Assembly (NCBI GenBank): GCA_019614645.1
Contig: JABWDB010000005.1
Location: 9,394,001 to 9,458,000, forward strand
Origin: Stratiolaelaps scimitus
Lineage: Eukaryota; Arthropoda; Arachnida; Mesostigmata; Laelapidae
Direction of reading: 5' to 3'
Length of the DNA stretch: 64,000 bases
The notes beneath the pieces were generated by a model. It was given only the letters and a program-made list of their open reading frames with translations. It did not search any database and was not told the DNA's origin. Of this stretch, positions 23,970 through 36,600 are shown piece by piece. The translations under genes and the position numbers were made by a program. The first letter of the stretch is position 1, and each line of letters opens with the position of its first letter.

Positions 23970-26900
23970 ATGAGTGCGCCGATGGGTGAAGACTCTTGGA
24001 AGAGTGCGGCTTTTCGCCAGAATGTTCGCTCGAAAATGTAAGCTTTTTTTGTTGTTTTTTTATTGCTATCATATCCAATCGTTGGTTGTATAATTTATTG
24101 ATACAGCACATGTAGGATATATATATATATATATATATTCGTTGTAATGGGAAGGATGGCAGACATTTCAGTTGCAGTCCAATGCTGGTTCGCCATTTAG
24201 TGTTAAAGTGGTAAAACAACCCATTTTGGGAACGGACCGTTGCGTTAAATCAAGTCGTTTGTATCTCATGAATTCCATACTCTCTCTTGCTGCTGTTACA
24301 GTGAGGAGGCGATTCGGAGCTCCCCAAACCAACAGTACAAGAATGCGGCCGAAATGGAGAACCACGTGTTCAATAGATCCGGCACTAAGGTAAGAATAAT
24401 CGAAGGACGTACCTTGCTGAAATACCGATAGGTTAGAGGAGACCCAGTACTCGGATTGTTGCTGTGTGCAATATGCGTATTGAACTTTGGGCCGCGCTTT
24501 GATGAGAATCGCTGGCCAGGCGTAGTCTCTACCGGTGTCTGTTGCACCCGTATCGTGCTTTGATTGTTGTCAAGACTAGGCTGGGGAAGGGCCAGTTGGC
24601 AGACAACACAAAAGGTTATCAGGTTCCGATTTTTCACCTAGATATGCACACCTTGAGGGTAAATACGAGCAATTTTTGTTGTATGTCTAACACGTTCGAT
24701 CGAGGAAGGATCTAACTTATGTGGAGTAGCCATCTGACAGTTTTTGTGCGTTTTCTCGTACAGGATCAGTATCTATCGCTGGTGGCCCGGCTGATCATCC
24801 ATGTCAGTAAGTGTCTTCGAATCATTTCATATCTGAATGTTATTTTTTCCATACTATGACTGCTTCTCGCTTCACAGAGTCGCTGTTGTTGGCCAGCTAT
24901 TAAATACGTTTCTAGCCAAGAAAATGTCTACGATTTAGAAATCAGCTACAATACGTGTTGTGACAGAGCAGACATCGCCTGTCGTTGATGCGATGACGCA
25001 CTATTATCGTAAGAGCTATAAAATACTTCTACTTTATTTGAGTCCCTTGTGCGTGTGGTACAAGGACTATGACGAATTTAGTAAGCGCGAATAGCTGATC
25101 AAGTTATCGTCTTGTTTTATCGAGTCCATTAAGCTATAGGACATACTTATGTTCTATCTTACTCATTTTAGAATCCAGAATTGTTTTTGTTTTTCCTCTT
25201 CGCGAAGCACCAACTGTTATGAATTGGTTTGTCTTGTATACCTCTATAGATTTTGTCCTTCTTGTCTTACTAAATACCTATTATTTGCGTGCGTATTGCA
25301 GATCCGAAGAAGAACCCCGCTGCAGCCGGCGGTGGACAAGTGCCAGGGCCAGGGGGTCCTGGTGTCGTTGGCCACGGAGGGCCTCCGGGTGGACCCGATC
25401 CTATGATGGCCCTCAGAACGATGACCAGCCAACAACAACAGCAGCAAGGCCCTCCCCAGATGGGCATGCCAATGGGTGGTCCTGGTGGACAGATGGGTGG
25501 TCCTGGTGGACAAATGGTGGGTGGTCCTGGTGGACAAATGGTGGGTGGTCCTGGTGGACAAATGGTAGGTGGTCCTGGTGGACAAATGGTAGGTGGTCCT
25601 GGTGGACAAATGGGCGGTCCCGGTGGACAAATGGGTGGTCCCGGTGGACAAATGGGTGGACCCCCCGATCTGATGGTACCCCAAGTACAGCAAAATAATC
25701 CACAACAGCCGAACGGTGCCGGTGGACTCAACCCAATGGCAATGCAACAGGCTAGGCCTATGATGATTAACCAGGGCGGGCCAATGAACCCCATGATGAT
25801 GGGTCAGCCCATGGGGGGTGCTGTGAGAACACCTCAACCTGGTGTCGGAGTTGGTCCTCCAGGGCAAGGCATGATGGTAATGGGAGGTCCTCCGCAAAAC
25901 AAGATGCGGCCCCAGATGGCTCCGCAGCAGCCGCAGAACACGATGGTGAGTAAGATGGCACAAATTACTTGGCGAAGTATTAATTAATTTCTCAAGTTAG
26001 CTCTAACGTGAGCTCGATATCATACTGCATATTATAATAGAGGAATGGATAATCGGCTAATCGACCGCACTTACAGTATGTAACATCGGAGTGGAAGGTA
26101 GGAAAGTGGACTGCGTTGCATTCTACGCGTCCTGATTTACGTGGTTGTAATCTATTTTCGTGTTCGATTTTACAGGTACCAAATCAGGGCGCAGTACAGT
26201 CCCCGATGGCTGCTTCAATGGCGAAGTGAGTAATTCGTTTTTAATAAACATTTTTTCAATAAGACTGTGCATATTGGTATGCAATGACCCGAAGAGGCTC
26301 ATAGAATTTATGTAAACTCCAAACGTAACGTACGGATCAGGCCAAACTGTTGGCACTGATATAGTTATATGAAAAAACATCATATGACGCTGTATGGACA
26401 AGGATCCGTGATCTATGTTGCTGGTGGCTCGCAGAGGTGCTCTTTGGACGCGGGCTTGAAGTTTTGTAATTGCTTTACCGCACGGATTACGTCTGGAAGA
26501 CAGTTCCGTTTTTGACTTATCCCCAGGATGCTCTTGAACGCTGTCATCGAAATCAGTAACCAAATCTGCTTTTAGATGTTAAAGTTTCACAAATATCGAG
26601 ACCAACACTGCCGTGCTGTGGAACATTAGTAGAAATCGATGTTGAGCAACTTTCTGGCGATTTACCCTTGTTAACCCTAAAGTGGTCTTCTCCTATTAAC
26701 CTAAAGTGGTGCCTACTGATGAGCAGGCCATGGGGTACTTACTTACTTACTTACTTTATGTATATTCTTGCAGCCAAATGACACCATCACCGGCTGGGTA
26801 CGCGCATTCGCCATCGCCGGTGGCCGTCGGAGGTCAGGGAGGCTACCTCCGCGGGGGGCAGGTTGGCGCCCCTTCACCAGGGTCCGCTCTCAATACCCCT

Positions 26901-28238
26901 ATCGGATCGGTTGCGTCTCCCGCCGCCCAGCATCCTCAGCAGCATCCACAGCAACAACAGCAGCAGCAGCAACATGGCGGAGGTCATCCCGTCGGGCCGG
27001 CGGTGGCGGCGGCCCGTAGCGCTGCCGAGGAGCAGGTCTACCTTGACAAGCTGAAACAGCTAAGCAAATACATTGAGCCGCTGCGTCGGATGATAGCGCG
27101 TATCGACAAGGACGAAGATCGCCAGAAGGAGCTGAGCAAGATGAGCACTCTGCTCGAGATTCTGTCGGACAGCAATCGTCGCTGTCCCATGGACGTTCTG
27201 CTGAAGTGCGAAGGCGTCCTTGAGAGGCTCGACCTCGGCCTGCCCATCCCTCGGGATCACATTGGCCACGTGCCGTCGGTGACGTCGATGGCGCGACTGC
27301 AGAACGACAATCTGTGGCAGCCATTACTCGATGCTATCAATGCAAACATCAAGAGTCCCATGTTTAATCACACACTGCAGCGGGTGTTCGGTCAGCCAAT
27401 TACGATGTTGACTGGCGCATCGTACCTGAACTCGCCTCCATCTCCACCCTCATCACCGCCGGCCAAGCGGCGTCGGCCCGCAGTAGGATCTGACGATGTA
27501 GCAGAGATTCCCGATGTTCTCCAGGGTGAGATCGCCCACCTTGACCAGCGATTCAAGGTGCAGCTTGACCCGGTTCAGCATAGCGGATGTAGGACGGTCA
27601 ACCTCATCTGCCAACTCGGTGAGTGATACCTGAAGAGCACGGCGTATGTAACAGGGTGGTCAGGCTATTGAACGAAAAAAAATTGTACAATTAACGCTTC
27701 TAGGTGTTCGAGCTGGCTAAGACGCACACAATAATTTCTTACGAAAGTACAAATTCTACGTACGAGATATCTGCCAGCGAAGAACCGTTGTTCGATTGAA
27801 TGTATAGTTACGCTTCTAAAGTTAAACTAATAATAACGCACATTATCGCCGTTATCCCCCGACCAGATGAGATCAGATGATTCCATGCATCCTCTTGCCA
27901 ACAAAGCGTTGTTTTTTCTCCTAGATGATAAGACACTTCCCTGTGTGCCGCCAATCTCCGTCACGGTCCCAGAGAACTACCCGGAACATCCGCCGCGTTG
28001 CAACGCCAATCGGGCACAGTATGCGAGCACGGCGTTCCTGTCTGACGTCCTCGACTCCCTCACCGTTCATCTGGACAAGATGCCGTCGCAGTACTCGATC
28101 ACGTCGCTACTCGACACCTGGGAGATGTGCGTTCGCCAGATGTGCAGCAGCACCAGCAGTAATAGTAGTAGTCGAAACGGCGGCAACTCAAGGCCCGTGG
28201 CTAGCAAGGGACCCCAGCAGAAGGCGATCACCTGTTAA
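23970..28238 (+). CDS. MED15: MED15-B: full-length Mediator tail subunit 15
   Basis: Seven exons join in frame to 683 residues: 23970-24037, 24302-24389, 24764-24806 (KIX); 25302-25945 (linker); 26176-26225 (50 nt); 26774-27618; 27925-28238 (TAA). The KIX reads EDSWKSAAFRQNVRSKI, EEAIRSSPN, AAEMENHVF, DQYLSLVARLIIHV, which closely matches MED15 KIX domains. Next come NPKKNP, a GPDPMMALRTMTSQQQ block equivalent to the segment after KIX in animal MED15, a Gly-Pro-Gly-Gly-Gln-Met repeat array, and the conserved C-terminus (YLDKLKQLSKYIEPLRRMI, RCPMDVLLKCEGVLERL, LDDKTLPCVPP, LLDTWEMCVRQMC). KIX receives activation domains; the C-terminus anchors the protein in Mediator. An upstream in-frame ATG at 23871 would add 33 residues if no leader intron ends at 23887. 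I chose 23970 because it matches the triple-KIX start. The C-terminus ends in a Ser/Asn-rich tail different from MED15-A. Confidence 0.9.
25475..25654 (+). repeat. Coding minisatellite in MED15-B: eight GGPGGQM(V) units
   Basis: Eight tandem units of 21 or 24 nt encode GGPGGQM or GGPGGQMV (60 residues in total). Several neighbouring units are nearly identical at the nucleotide level, indicating recent slippage or unequal exchange. MED15-A has a looser Gly/Pro/Met-rich segment at the same place but no regular array. Confidence 0.9.
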
Positions 28239-29028
28239 TTGCTATTGGTCGCTTTTATCGATCGGACGAACACAAGGGGGGAAAATTGCTCGCTTGTCTT
28301 TCTGTCGTTTGGTTGTTTGTTTGTTTGTGCTTTCAGGCTCTCAGGTACGCGCTCGTGAGCGATAATCGGCGACCGGCTAGCAATATAGAGATGGCTTTAT
28401 CAATATCTGTGGCATTTGTGCAGCTTCCTGCTGGATCGCTTCGTTAGGTAACTTTTAGTGCTTCAAACGAGCGGAAGCTGGGGCTCGGTCCAATGGCTGA
28501 CGACTCTAGCAGAGGGTCGTTGATTTGAGGACGATGAAAGTTGGTAGAAATTCGTTGGGCATTTTTTGAACGGTTCATTGGAAAACAAAATGAAAACTTC
28601 ATTTTGTCAGGGTCTTGTTGATAAAATAACGGGAGGGAAAGACAGAGGGGGGGGGTGCCCCCTTGTAAATCGTAGATGATGTCGATAGGTTGATTCTGCT
28701 CATGGTAACTACGGCATGATCATGATTCATGCCATCATCGTTAGAGGAAAGAATTATCGCACCGAAGGAGTGAGTGGTCCAAGAAGATTTCCATAAATTG
28801 TTCTGCTCACCGCCCGTTGCGGACGTTCGAGTTGGACACAAAGAATCGGGGAAGCTGCAGATAAATCTATTTGTTGTTTTTAAAGCACGTTGTTACTGAC
28901 GCGAGCATTATTTTCGTTATGACTATTGATTGGGCTAGGCAGATACGATCTGTTGTACAAGCTGTACACATGTAATGAATGTAGATATATATACATATAT
29001 AAATATACATACATATATAATAGATTCA

Positions 29029-29034
29029 AATAAA
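29029..29034 (+). terminator. Candidate poly(A) signal of MED15-B (second at 29095-29100)
   Basis: AATAAA occurs at 29029-29034 and again at 29095-29100, about 790 and 860 bases after the MED15-B stop. The paired hexamers in AT-rich sequence fit a plus-strand 3' end here. Assigned by position only. Confidence 0.45.
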
Positions 29035-29935
29035 TGGCTATCTGTACACAGCGAGGACAAGTGAGAACAACGGAACGATGAATTAAACAGATCCAATAAA
29101 CAATTATTTATCCGAGTAGTCTCACATTCAATTTACTATGGTGCATATATAATACTTCTGTAACGAGTAGACACGATATGCCGAAAATCACATTGTCTGT
29201 TTTGGGTATCATAATATATGCTTAGATTGATGTTAATTCGACACGGACATTGATACATACATGTTAATTGGCTTCAGTTTCATATTCATAATAAAAAAGT
29301 ACAATTGTGTTTATTATGACTTTACTATCCGAATTGTTTTCGTTGAACTCGCTGCTTTACCAAAGGTCGGTCACAAGATGTCGTTGTTATATGCATTTTG
29401 CGATCTCAATTGCATCGCATGCTTAATGCCTGACCTCGAAGTTGTAGTGCCCTGCCAGCTCATCTGTCCTAGTTAGAAGGCTGCGGGGATTAGAGACAAG
29501 AGACGCTCTTTGTTGATTTACAGTTATATTCTATAAATGGAACCGGCAACTCGGCAGTTGAACTAGCGTCATGCTGGGAGCAGGTGTAAAGTGAAGTTCA
29601 ATTTCCGACAATTGCGTGGTGCAAGAAAAACAACGATGCGTTGAGGTGGCCGAGGATGAACGTGTGCCAACCCCGAGAACCGTTTCTCCTCTCGGCCTCC
29701 GCTGCAAAAACAATATCGCGTCATGTCACGAGGGTCTGTTCGTCACTGACCACTTTGTGTGACTGTTGACCAGGTAAATTTCAATTCGCCTCGTCGTCAC
29801 CTATCTGGAAGTGATATTCCACCCGTCACAGGAAAGTCGTGGAAAGCCTTCCACAGAAGCAGTGATGCTGGACCTTAATGCCTTCGTAAGTGAAGACTCA
29901 TGCGAGAAGATTGACAACTAGTGTGCTGTGCTTCG

Positions 29936-29937
<2 letters not shown>

Positions 29938-29973
<36 letters not shown>
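29938..29973. repeat. (TA)n microsatellite, longest of about twenty in the window
   Basis: A 36-base uninterrupted TA tract. Similar tracts of 18-28 bases occur near 6145, 6592, 9700, 10420, 17224, 19112, 19313, 20160, 20270, 23612, 24118, 32850, 38218, 38525, 38972, 42510, 42617, 54396, 55787 and 55832, mostly in introns and intergenic DNA. Confidence 0.9.
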
Positions 29974-29974
<1 letters not shown>

Positions 29975-30162
29975 CCATTAAATAGCATCCGAGCTATGAT
30001 ATTCAATAAACAACATGACAACTGATTATAGCTATCATTGCCCCAATATAACACTGATATCGCGCTAAACCAAGATTGTTCTTCATCTAAGCGCCATCCG
30101 CGAACTCGAGACAATACAAAACACACTTCGTTCGTTCGTAGTTGCACTTACAGCAATGATTG

Positions 30163-30168
30163 TTTATT
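30163..30168 (-). terminator. Candidate poly(A) signal of the 27 kDa-type gene
   Basis: TTTATT on the plus strand gives AATAA-type signal AATAAA on the minus strand, about 440 bases after the minus-strand stop. Assigned by position only. Confidence 0.35.
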
Positions 30169-30610
30169 TCTCTTGTCAAAACCTCGTCAGATCTTATCGA
30201 AGGAACTTTACGCTTCCCAAAAAAAACCACAAACCTTAGCCCGAAATTGGTTAATTGTTACACCACCTTCTAGTTCTATCGAAATATGCGTCCGTGCACG
30301 CCTGCACACCACTTCATTCTATTAAGGAAGTTATTGCCTGCTGGTTATAGTATATCGTAAATGATTAGTATGCCAATTTCCCCAGTGGTAGTGTCGCCTC
30401 TGGTGGCTCCTGCGCAATACAATCGCTCCCTCACCACTCGAAGTAGCCCGTACTCGATAACGTGGAACTCAACGAGCGGCGTAGCCGGGACATCGTCGTC
30501 TCATTTCGAGAGCTTTTGCCGTCACCTTCAGATGGCTTCCGCTTGAGCGACACCGAGACAGCGAACGATCGCGGCTTCAGTTCTGCTTCAGAAATTTGGC
30601 GGTCGTTCAC

Positions 30611-31297
30611 CTACGACTTTGCATAGGCTGCGATGAGTTTGCTGATAATCGATTTGCCGTTACCCGTCGGCTGGGTGCCGGACGGAGGCAAGAGCGAGTC
30701 ACAGCTGGGATTATCGTCGAAGCCATTGCACACGACGTCGATGAGATTGGACGAGACCAGCCGAATCATGGTGTTGCCGTACTCGACCGCCTCCGCACCA
30801 CACGTAGCCTCGACAACATCGTGTGAGCATTTCTTGTAACGGGCGTAGGTGCAGCACGCCATCGTGATCCTGTCCTGGAAGGGCGTCTCCTCCAGTTTCT
30901 CCAGGGCGGCTTGACCGTCGACGAAGCATTTCTTGCCCTCCTCATGCGATTTAGCTAGGCACGACGCGTGCTGCAGGTAGTTGTTGCGTAGTTCGTCGCC
31001 TTTCGTACAGAACTTCTCGCCCCGTTCCTTATTGCCGCTGTTAATCGCGAATGTGAGAATCTCCTTCTGTATGGGAGTCGTACACTTGTCGGTGTAGGCG
31101 GTGAGACACTCAAACGCCTCTTTGGCTTGGCCGCAGTATTTATCGATTTCGTCATCGCTAACTGGCACCCCTTTCATGCCGGCAGCTGATGCCGAACACA
31201 GCTCGAGCTCTCGAAGGTGGCAGGCATCAGAACGAACTGCTGGTATTAGAAGCACAGCCTGTACGACGAGAATTATGAGGCATCTTAATGTCGACAT
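30611..31297 (-). CDS. Secreted Cys-rich protein, 27 kDa hemolymph glycoprotein (DUF1397-like) family
   Basis: An intronless 228-residue protein. The first 23 residues (MSTLRCLIILVVQAVLLIPA and VRS) form a signal peptide, so the product is secreted. The mature part has 14 cysteines including a CC pair (MACCTYARYKKC), spaced among amphipathic helical stretches such as YCGQAKEAFECL and EKFCTKGDELRNNYLQHASC. This layout, length and motif style resemble the arthropod 27 kDa hemolymph glycoprotein family (DUF1397), whose biochemical role is not well defined. The C-terminal 30 residues are Ser/Gly/Pro-rich and probably flexible. The start is the only Met before the signal peptide. A TATAAAA motif lies about 210 bases upstream on the same strand. 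Family assignment is from memory of the pattern and is moderately secure. Confidence 0.82.
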   Translation of the reverse strand: MSTLRCLIILVVQAVLLIPAVRSDACHLRELELCSASAAGMKGVPVSDDEIDKYCGQAKEAFECLTAYTDKCTTPIQKEILTFAINSGNKERGEKFCTKGDELRNNYLQHASCLAKSHEEGKKCFVDGQAALEKLEETPFQDRITMACCTYARYKKCSHDVVEATCGAEAVEYGNTMIRLVSSNLIDVVCNGFDDNPSCDSLLPPSGTQPTGNGKSIISKLIAAYAKS

Positions 31298-33626
31298 ATC
31301 GGTGTCACTAGGAGTGGCGAAACTAAATTAGACCGTACACAAGACTTAATTTAACGTATCTTAAGATTGTGCTTCTCGTGTCTCTTGTAGACAGCTTAGC
31401 TGAATGGTGATGTTAAGAAAACTCGATGCCAGTTGACTAACGCAATGTTCGCTTGACAGCCGCCGTCAATCAATGACAGTGTCCACTGGTTATTGGCAGA
31501 ACGATTTTATACTGTCGGCCTCTGGCACAACTTCCTCCGGGAGCTTCCTTGAAGGGGAGAAAGCTTCCGAAAATGATGCGTGCAAAAACAGCGAAGCGAT
31601 ACAAATAGTCCCAATCACGAACATGACAATAATATGCACTCAGCGTAAAGTCTCCCCTTAACGGGCGCTGTTGTCATTCGAATACCGACGATATTGGCTT
31701 TGGAGCGATTTCGTACGTCACGCTCGCCCATTATGATAAAACAGGTACAATACAACAAGGGAAATAAATATCGATGCGGAGAAACTTGTCAAGACAACCC
31801 GGCACGGCAACGAACACGCAACGCTGGTGTTTATTGCCACTTAGCAACAGGGGACAGAGGTAGTCATGTGCGGAACGAGTCCCTAAGTGAGTTGTTAAAA
31901 TCAACTCTGGCCGAAGACGAGGGGTCGCCTTCATTAAACTATGACGTTCGAGCATTTATGATATAAGTCAGTTTTCCCTATTGTGATTTACGAACTTCTG
32001 TTTCGTCAAACAACAAGTGATAGTTACTGGAAATTCTCTCGAAAAACGCTCGAGCGTCATGGCATGTGTAACAGCTAACGGCCAAGCCATGCCCGAGCGC
32101 CGCGGGCATTTCAGATAATTATTACGAAGTTCATTATAAACATGCATCTACTATTTTTGGTTCTCGTATCACATTACTTTCACCGATGTTCATTGCAATG
32201 AATATAATATTTACAAAAGTTATAGCATTGTATTGAAACCAACATCCAAAGCCTAATAATAGAATAGTTTATACTTCGGCTTTCTTTTATTTGTTTTCAC
32301 GAACTTCCTATAGTCCTACTATTGCAGACCATTATGTTGGCCTCTTTTTTCGTCTCGCTTATTTGATCCTCCCGTTTGACGTCGGTGAAGCCTAGTGTGC
32401 CCCGGTGACATTCCTCGGCCTTCCGCGTCCCAACGACGACATTACATCGTACAACAATATATTCAATTGTTTCCTCTTTCTCTGCTCACAGAGAACATTT
32501 GATAATATTGACGTCTTCCGTATACGATGCGTTTGTGGACGTTTGTGTGCAATACCCCCCACGCTACAACCCGTAAACAATCCTGATGCAGGAGAATTCG
32601 GTGTTCTATGACTTCTAAATCTATGGTGAATACTCTAGGTGGCCTTATTTCTTAGGGTATTTCTTGTTGTATTCGGTCGTCTTAAACAGAACGTTTTTTT
32701 TTTACTTTGAATTGATTGAGTTAAACGACTTTTTCGTTCATAGCATTTGTGGAAAACCTCTTCTCTTGGCTATATTTCTTGTTCTTTGCGTGCTACCACC
32801 TTCTCTTCATTACTGGACTAAGTGGGACGAAGAATGATCCAACTATTATATATATATATATATATATAGGGAGAGAGAGAATAGTTATAGTGATATATTT
32901 TCGGTCACTTCGAATGTCATGCGTCCGAACAGCGTATCTGGAGAGTAACATTTGCATACGCAAACTAGGTGCCGAGCAAGGCACTCTTTTCTATATCTAA
33001 TACTTGGGACAGATGGCAACTGAATGCAATTGAAGTTAACACCTTGCATGTTTTATATCCAGAGAGGTGCAATATTCGCTCACGGATCGTTTTCTTGGGT
33101 GTGTGTCATACGGTGCCATATGCAGACATTTGTGTACGTTCCATACATTCCTGGGATCGTCGTCAATGTGTTAGACACATCGTCCACTCCGCGATATTGT
33201 CAGATGTCTTCAATATGAGAACAAGTGACCGGGTGTGCCAGACAGATACTACTATAGACCGAGCGAGGTAAATAACAGCCCGCAGATAATTACAGCCTAC
33301 CGCCTGTAACCGTTGTTCATTCATTCGCGTTGACTCTGTGCAGCCGTCAGTGATTGTCTCTCTGTATAGATGTTATGTTAGTGCGTCTTAACGAGCACTC
33401 CTACGAACACAGCTGTAGCCATATGAGCGTCACGCGATCCTTGAGTACGACCTATGAAGAAGATCTTCGCGCCGCTCAAGTGGCTGGTTGTTAGCCTGAT
33501 CCAGTGTAGCGGTCGAACATTTCGCGTTGCTGTCTACCCAGCCACATTATAACAAGCACACGATAGTGCTGCTATACGGTGTTCGGTACAGCTGGGATTG
33601 TGTTTGTACCTTCGCTGTTGGAGAGG
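31298..33626. other. Intergenic region between the divergent 27 kDa-type and anoctamin genes
   Basis: The two flanking genes diverge, so both promoters should lie here. Apart from the TATA-like motif at 31505-31511 and a (TA)n tract at about 32850-32870, I see no features or conserved coding sequence. Upstream anoctamin exons could also lie here. Confidence 0.5.
31505..31511 (-). promoter_or_regulatory. Possible TATA box of the 27 kDa-type gene
   Basis: The minus strand reads AGTATAAAATCG, a good TATA-box match, 208 bases upstream of the start codon at 31297. It would imply a 5' leader of roughly 175-185 bases. No initiator was verified. Confidence 0.35.
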
Positions 33627-36600
33627 ATGGAGATACCTCTGGCGGCAGGTGTCGATACAACGATTGCCCCGCCGATGGACATTATTCTTGTGTACGATCA
33701 GACCGAGTCGAAGCAGTGTAAACGGGATAGATTTCTCGAGAAACTGAGAAGCGCTGGCTTTGTTTGTCGCTTGTACAAAAGCAAACATGTGAGTTTCGTC
33801 AAGCGTGACACCATTCAATCACATCCCCCGCCGCCGCCGCATCTGAGTGCCGGCAATTGCGAAATTAGATGAGATAACCGAGCGGCTCTTTCAATATCCC
33901 GAAACCGAGCTGGCAAACTAGAAAGAAAAAAGAAGCAACTGTTGGCCAGTTCCATATATATATCCTGGCATTGCACAGAAAATTGACCACATTCAGAAAA
34001 TGCATTTGGCAGCCGATGCGTGGTTCGTGCTTAAAATTGACTTTAATGTCAGAGGAACAGAGAGAATCTCTAATATATACGAATTTCTTATATATAAATT
34101 ATTGTATACTCATAGAGAAGGAGGCGCTTAGCTAAAAAACAAAAAAAAACAAACAGAATCATCTTTGCAATTTTTCGAACGACGCAGATACCACCATACG
34201 TAGAACGTCCGGGTAAAACGATGCCACGAGTAAATATGTTAATTAATGCAACGGTTTCTAATGAAAGTTTCGTCCGAGCCGATGTACGGGGGCGTTGTGG
34301 CTGCTCCCTTTGACCGGCAACGCCACCAGAGAATGCTCACGGTTAGGTCTCGTTGACAAGATGCTGGAGTAATTTGTTTAGCATGTTGCCTCCGTTGTTG
34401 TTATCATCGCAATTCACCGTTTCAGAGGAATCTCCACTATGTATCACTAACAGCGCCGTGGTCCGCCTTGTGCAAAGGCGCAGAACAAATGAATCGGAAG
34501 ATTTTGCCTGCGTCAGTAAGTAGCTTATTCGATGTGTGCTGTTACATACAGTGAGAGTGTATTTATAGGTACAGTCAAATGCTATAATCGATATCAACAA
34601 CGCTATCTTAATACGAACTAACTCTGTAAGCGAGTTTATTCACTGTAATATCGTGATCAAGTTATTTTTAAACCCGTTTCTTCTTCGAGTCAATAGTAAG
34701 GCAGAGTGAGTTAAATTTATACGTAGGTAGACCTTTTTGCTCTAAACCTCTTTAAAAGTAGAAGATAGACCTAAACGCCTACCGGGGTTGCACGCTCTCG
34801 ATGGGACCCCGCCCCCCGCTCGGATGACGGTCTAACTGAAGTACAAACTCGTTTAAGAGCAGGTCAGGCGAAGCAAGAGATGGAGCAGTAGCAGCTACGC
34901 CGTCTCGGATGGGAAACCTTCCAACGTAAGTCGGGCCAATCTACCCCTAGCGGAAAACAAGCGCGCACTTCGCCAACAGACACTTAGAAAAGTACACACA
35001 CGCACAAAATACATCAATCACCTATTATCTATAGTACTTACCAAAGCGCACCGATACAAATGTATCCATTGTCATCTAGTAGTATGCCTAAAGTTTCCTG
35101 ACAAACACGAAATCGAAGAATCTCAACAGTATTCCTAGCGACTGTGATTGTTGTTGTACATCGTAACGAATGAGGCAATTGGTTCAATCAACTATAGTAT
35201 AATAGTGTGCTCTATCATGAGTAAAATTTAAGAACAATTTTAAATTAGCTCGTTTTGGTGCAGTCGAAAGGGTTTCTCATCTTCTCTTCTACTATTGTTC
35301 GGGCTCTGCACAGGAGTTTTGGCGAAGGCAGGAATCGAGCGGATCAAAACAGACTGTTCAGCCCTAGCCAACGAAGTCTGGTAACATGGCGTATCCTACA
35401 AGGGCTTCGGGTCGATGGGTGTGCCGAGTCCGCATGCGCTGATTGTAAAGACGAACTTTCGACAGTGGGAATCGATTGGCTAATTGATCATAACGTCTTC
35501 CAAGAGGCATTTCAACTGCATGAAGTAGGTGCACCGCGCAAAGGACTGAGGTGATCTATTCCATTGGAGTCACTCTAGTCTTACAATGTTTCGTTGACAG
35601 AGTATCATTGATTTCGAGTGAGCATTCAAAACAATAATGGACTTTCGGTTGCGGCTGAAAGTAACCCAGATCTTCTCCCATCAGACATTCCTCGGAACTT
35701 GTCCGTATGACACTTACTACGAGAAAAGTCAGGTGCCCGGAGGAAAATTCACACATCTTTCAGGATTTCAAACATTCAAACAGGCATTCAAAACAATTAT
35801 CCAGGTTCAATCTAACTAAGCTCCGAACACCGCAGTGCTGGTGGTCCAGAGCCCCCATGCGGGACATAGACAGTTAGGGTAAAGCGGGAACTCGACCAGG
35901 AGCCACAGCCAATTGCTTCTGTGGGCAATCACCACTTCTTCTGTCAGCCTCTAGCATAAACACTACTACTGTCACATAAACACCCGTGCTGGTGGAGAGG
36001 TATGTTTAGTGGGTTGAAGTCTCAACGGCGGAACCAACAGCCAATCATCGAGGTCGAGCCTGCCGTGATCTTGATTTGACTGTTCTCGTTCATCCAGTAC
36101 CAGCATTTTGATCCTACGACATAAACGACATACGATGTAACAATTCCACCTAATGACTTTGCAGCAGCTGGCGATCGCCGTAACAGATGTGGTATTTTAC
36201 TTACAAGGAGCCCAATCGTAACCTGACAACATGAACCGTTAACGTTTTGATGCCCTGACCATTATTTTTTATAGGTAGGTTCTCCTACCCTAGTATTCGT
36301 ATATAGGTTGAACAAACGAAATTCTCATTTCATTTTCATTTTTATGTTGTAAAAGCCGATTTTGAGACGTTTGTAAGGAGTTACGAATCCGTGTCTTACG
36401 ATTAAAGCTCGACATGTACTTACTTAAAGCGTTTTCCGCTAGGGCCACTGGAAGGATGACCAGACACTCAGAGGCGGTCTTTACTCAAGATGGGCTTCTC
36501 GGTGGATGAGGCCACAGCCGCTGAAGGAAATACAAGGCTACTTCGGGGAGAAGGTATTTTGCTCCTACTAGGTCAACAGTGGAGAACCGCTTTCATGCCG

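Larger units (their letters stand above)
28239..30610. other. MED15-B 3' UTR and convergent intergenic region
   Basis: No gene was recognised. It contains the probable MED15-B 3' UTR (to about 29100), a pure (TA)n tract at 29938-29973, and the presumed 3' UTR of the minus-strand 27 kDa-type gene. MED15-B and that gene are convergent. Confidence 0.5.

Noticed and set aside
25244..25963. Long minus-strand frames opposite the MED15-B linker exon
   Set aside because: They are shadows of the Gly-Pro-Gly-Gly-Gln-Met minisatellite, which is open in most frames.
26899..27324. 141-codon minus-strand frame opposite the MED15-B C-terminal exon
   Set aside because: The plus strand here encodes the conserved MED15 region, so this is an antisense shadow.
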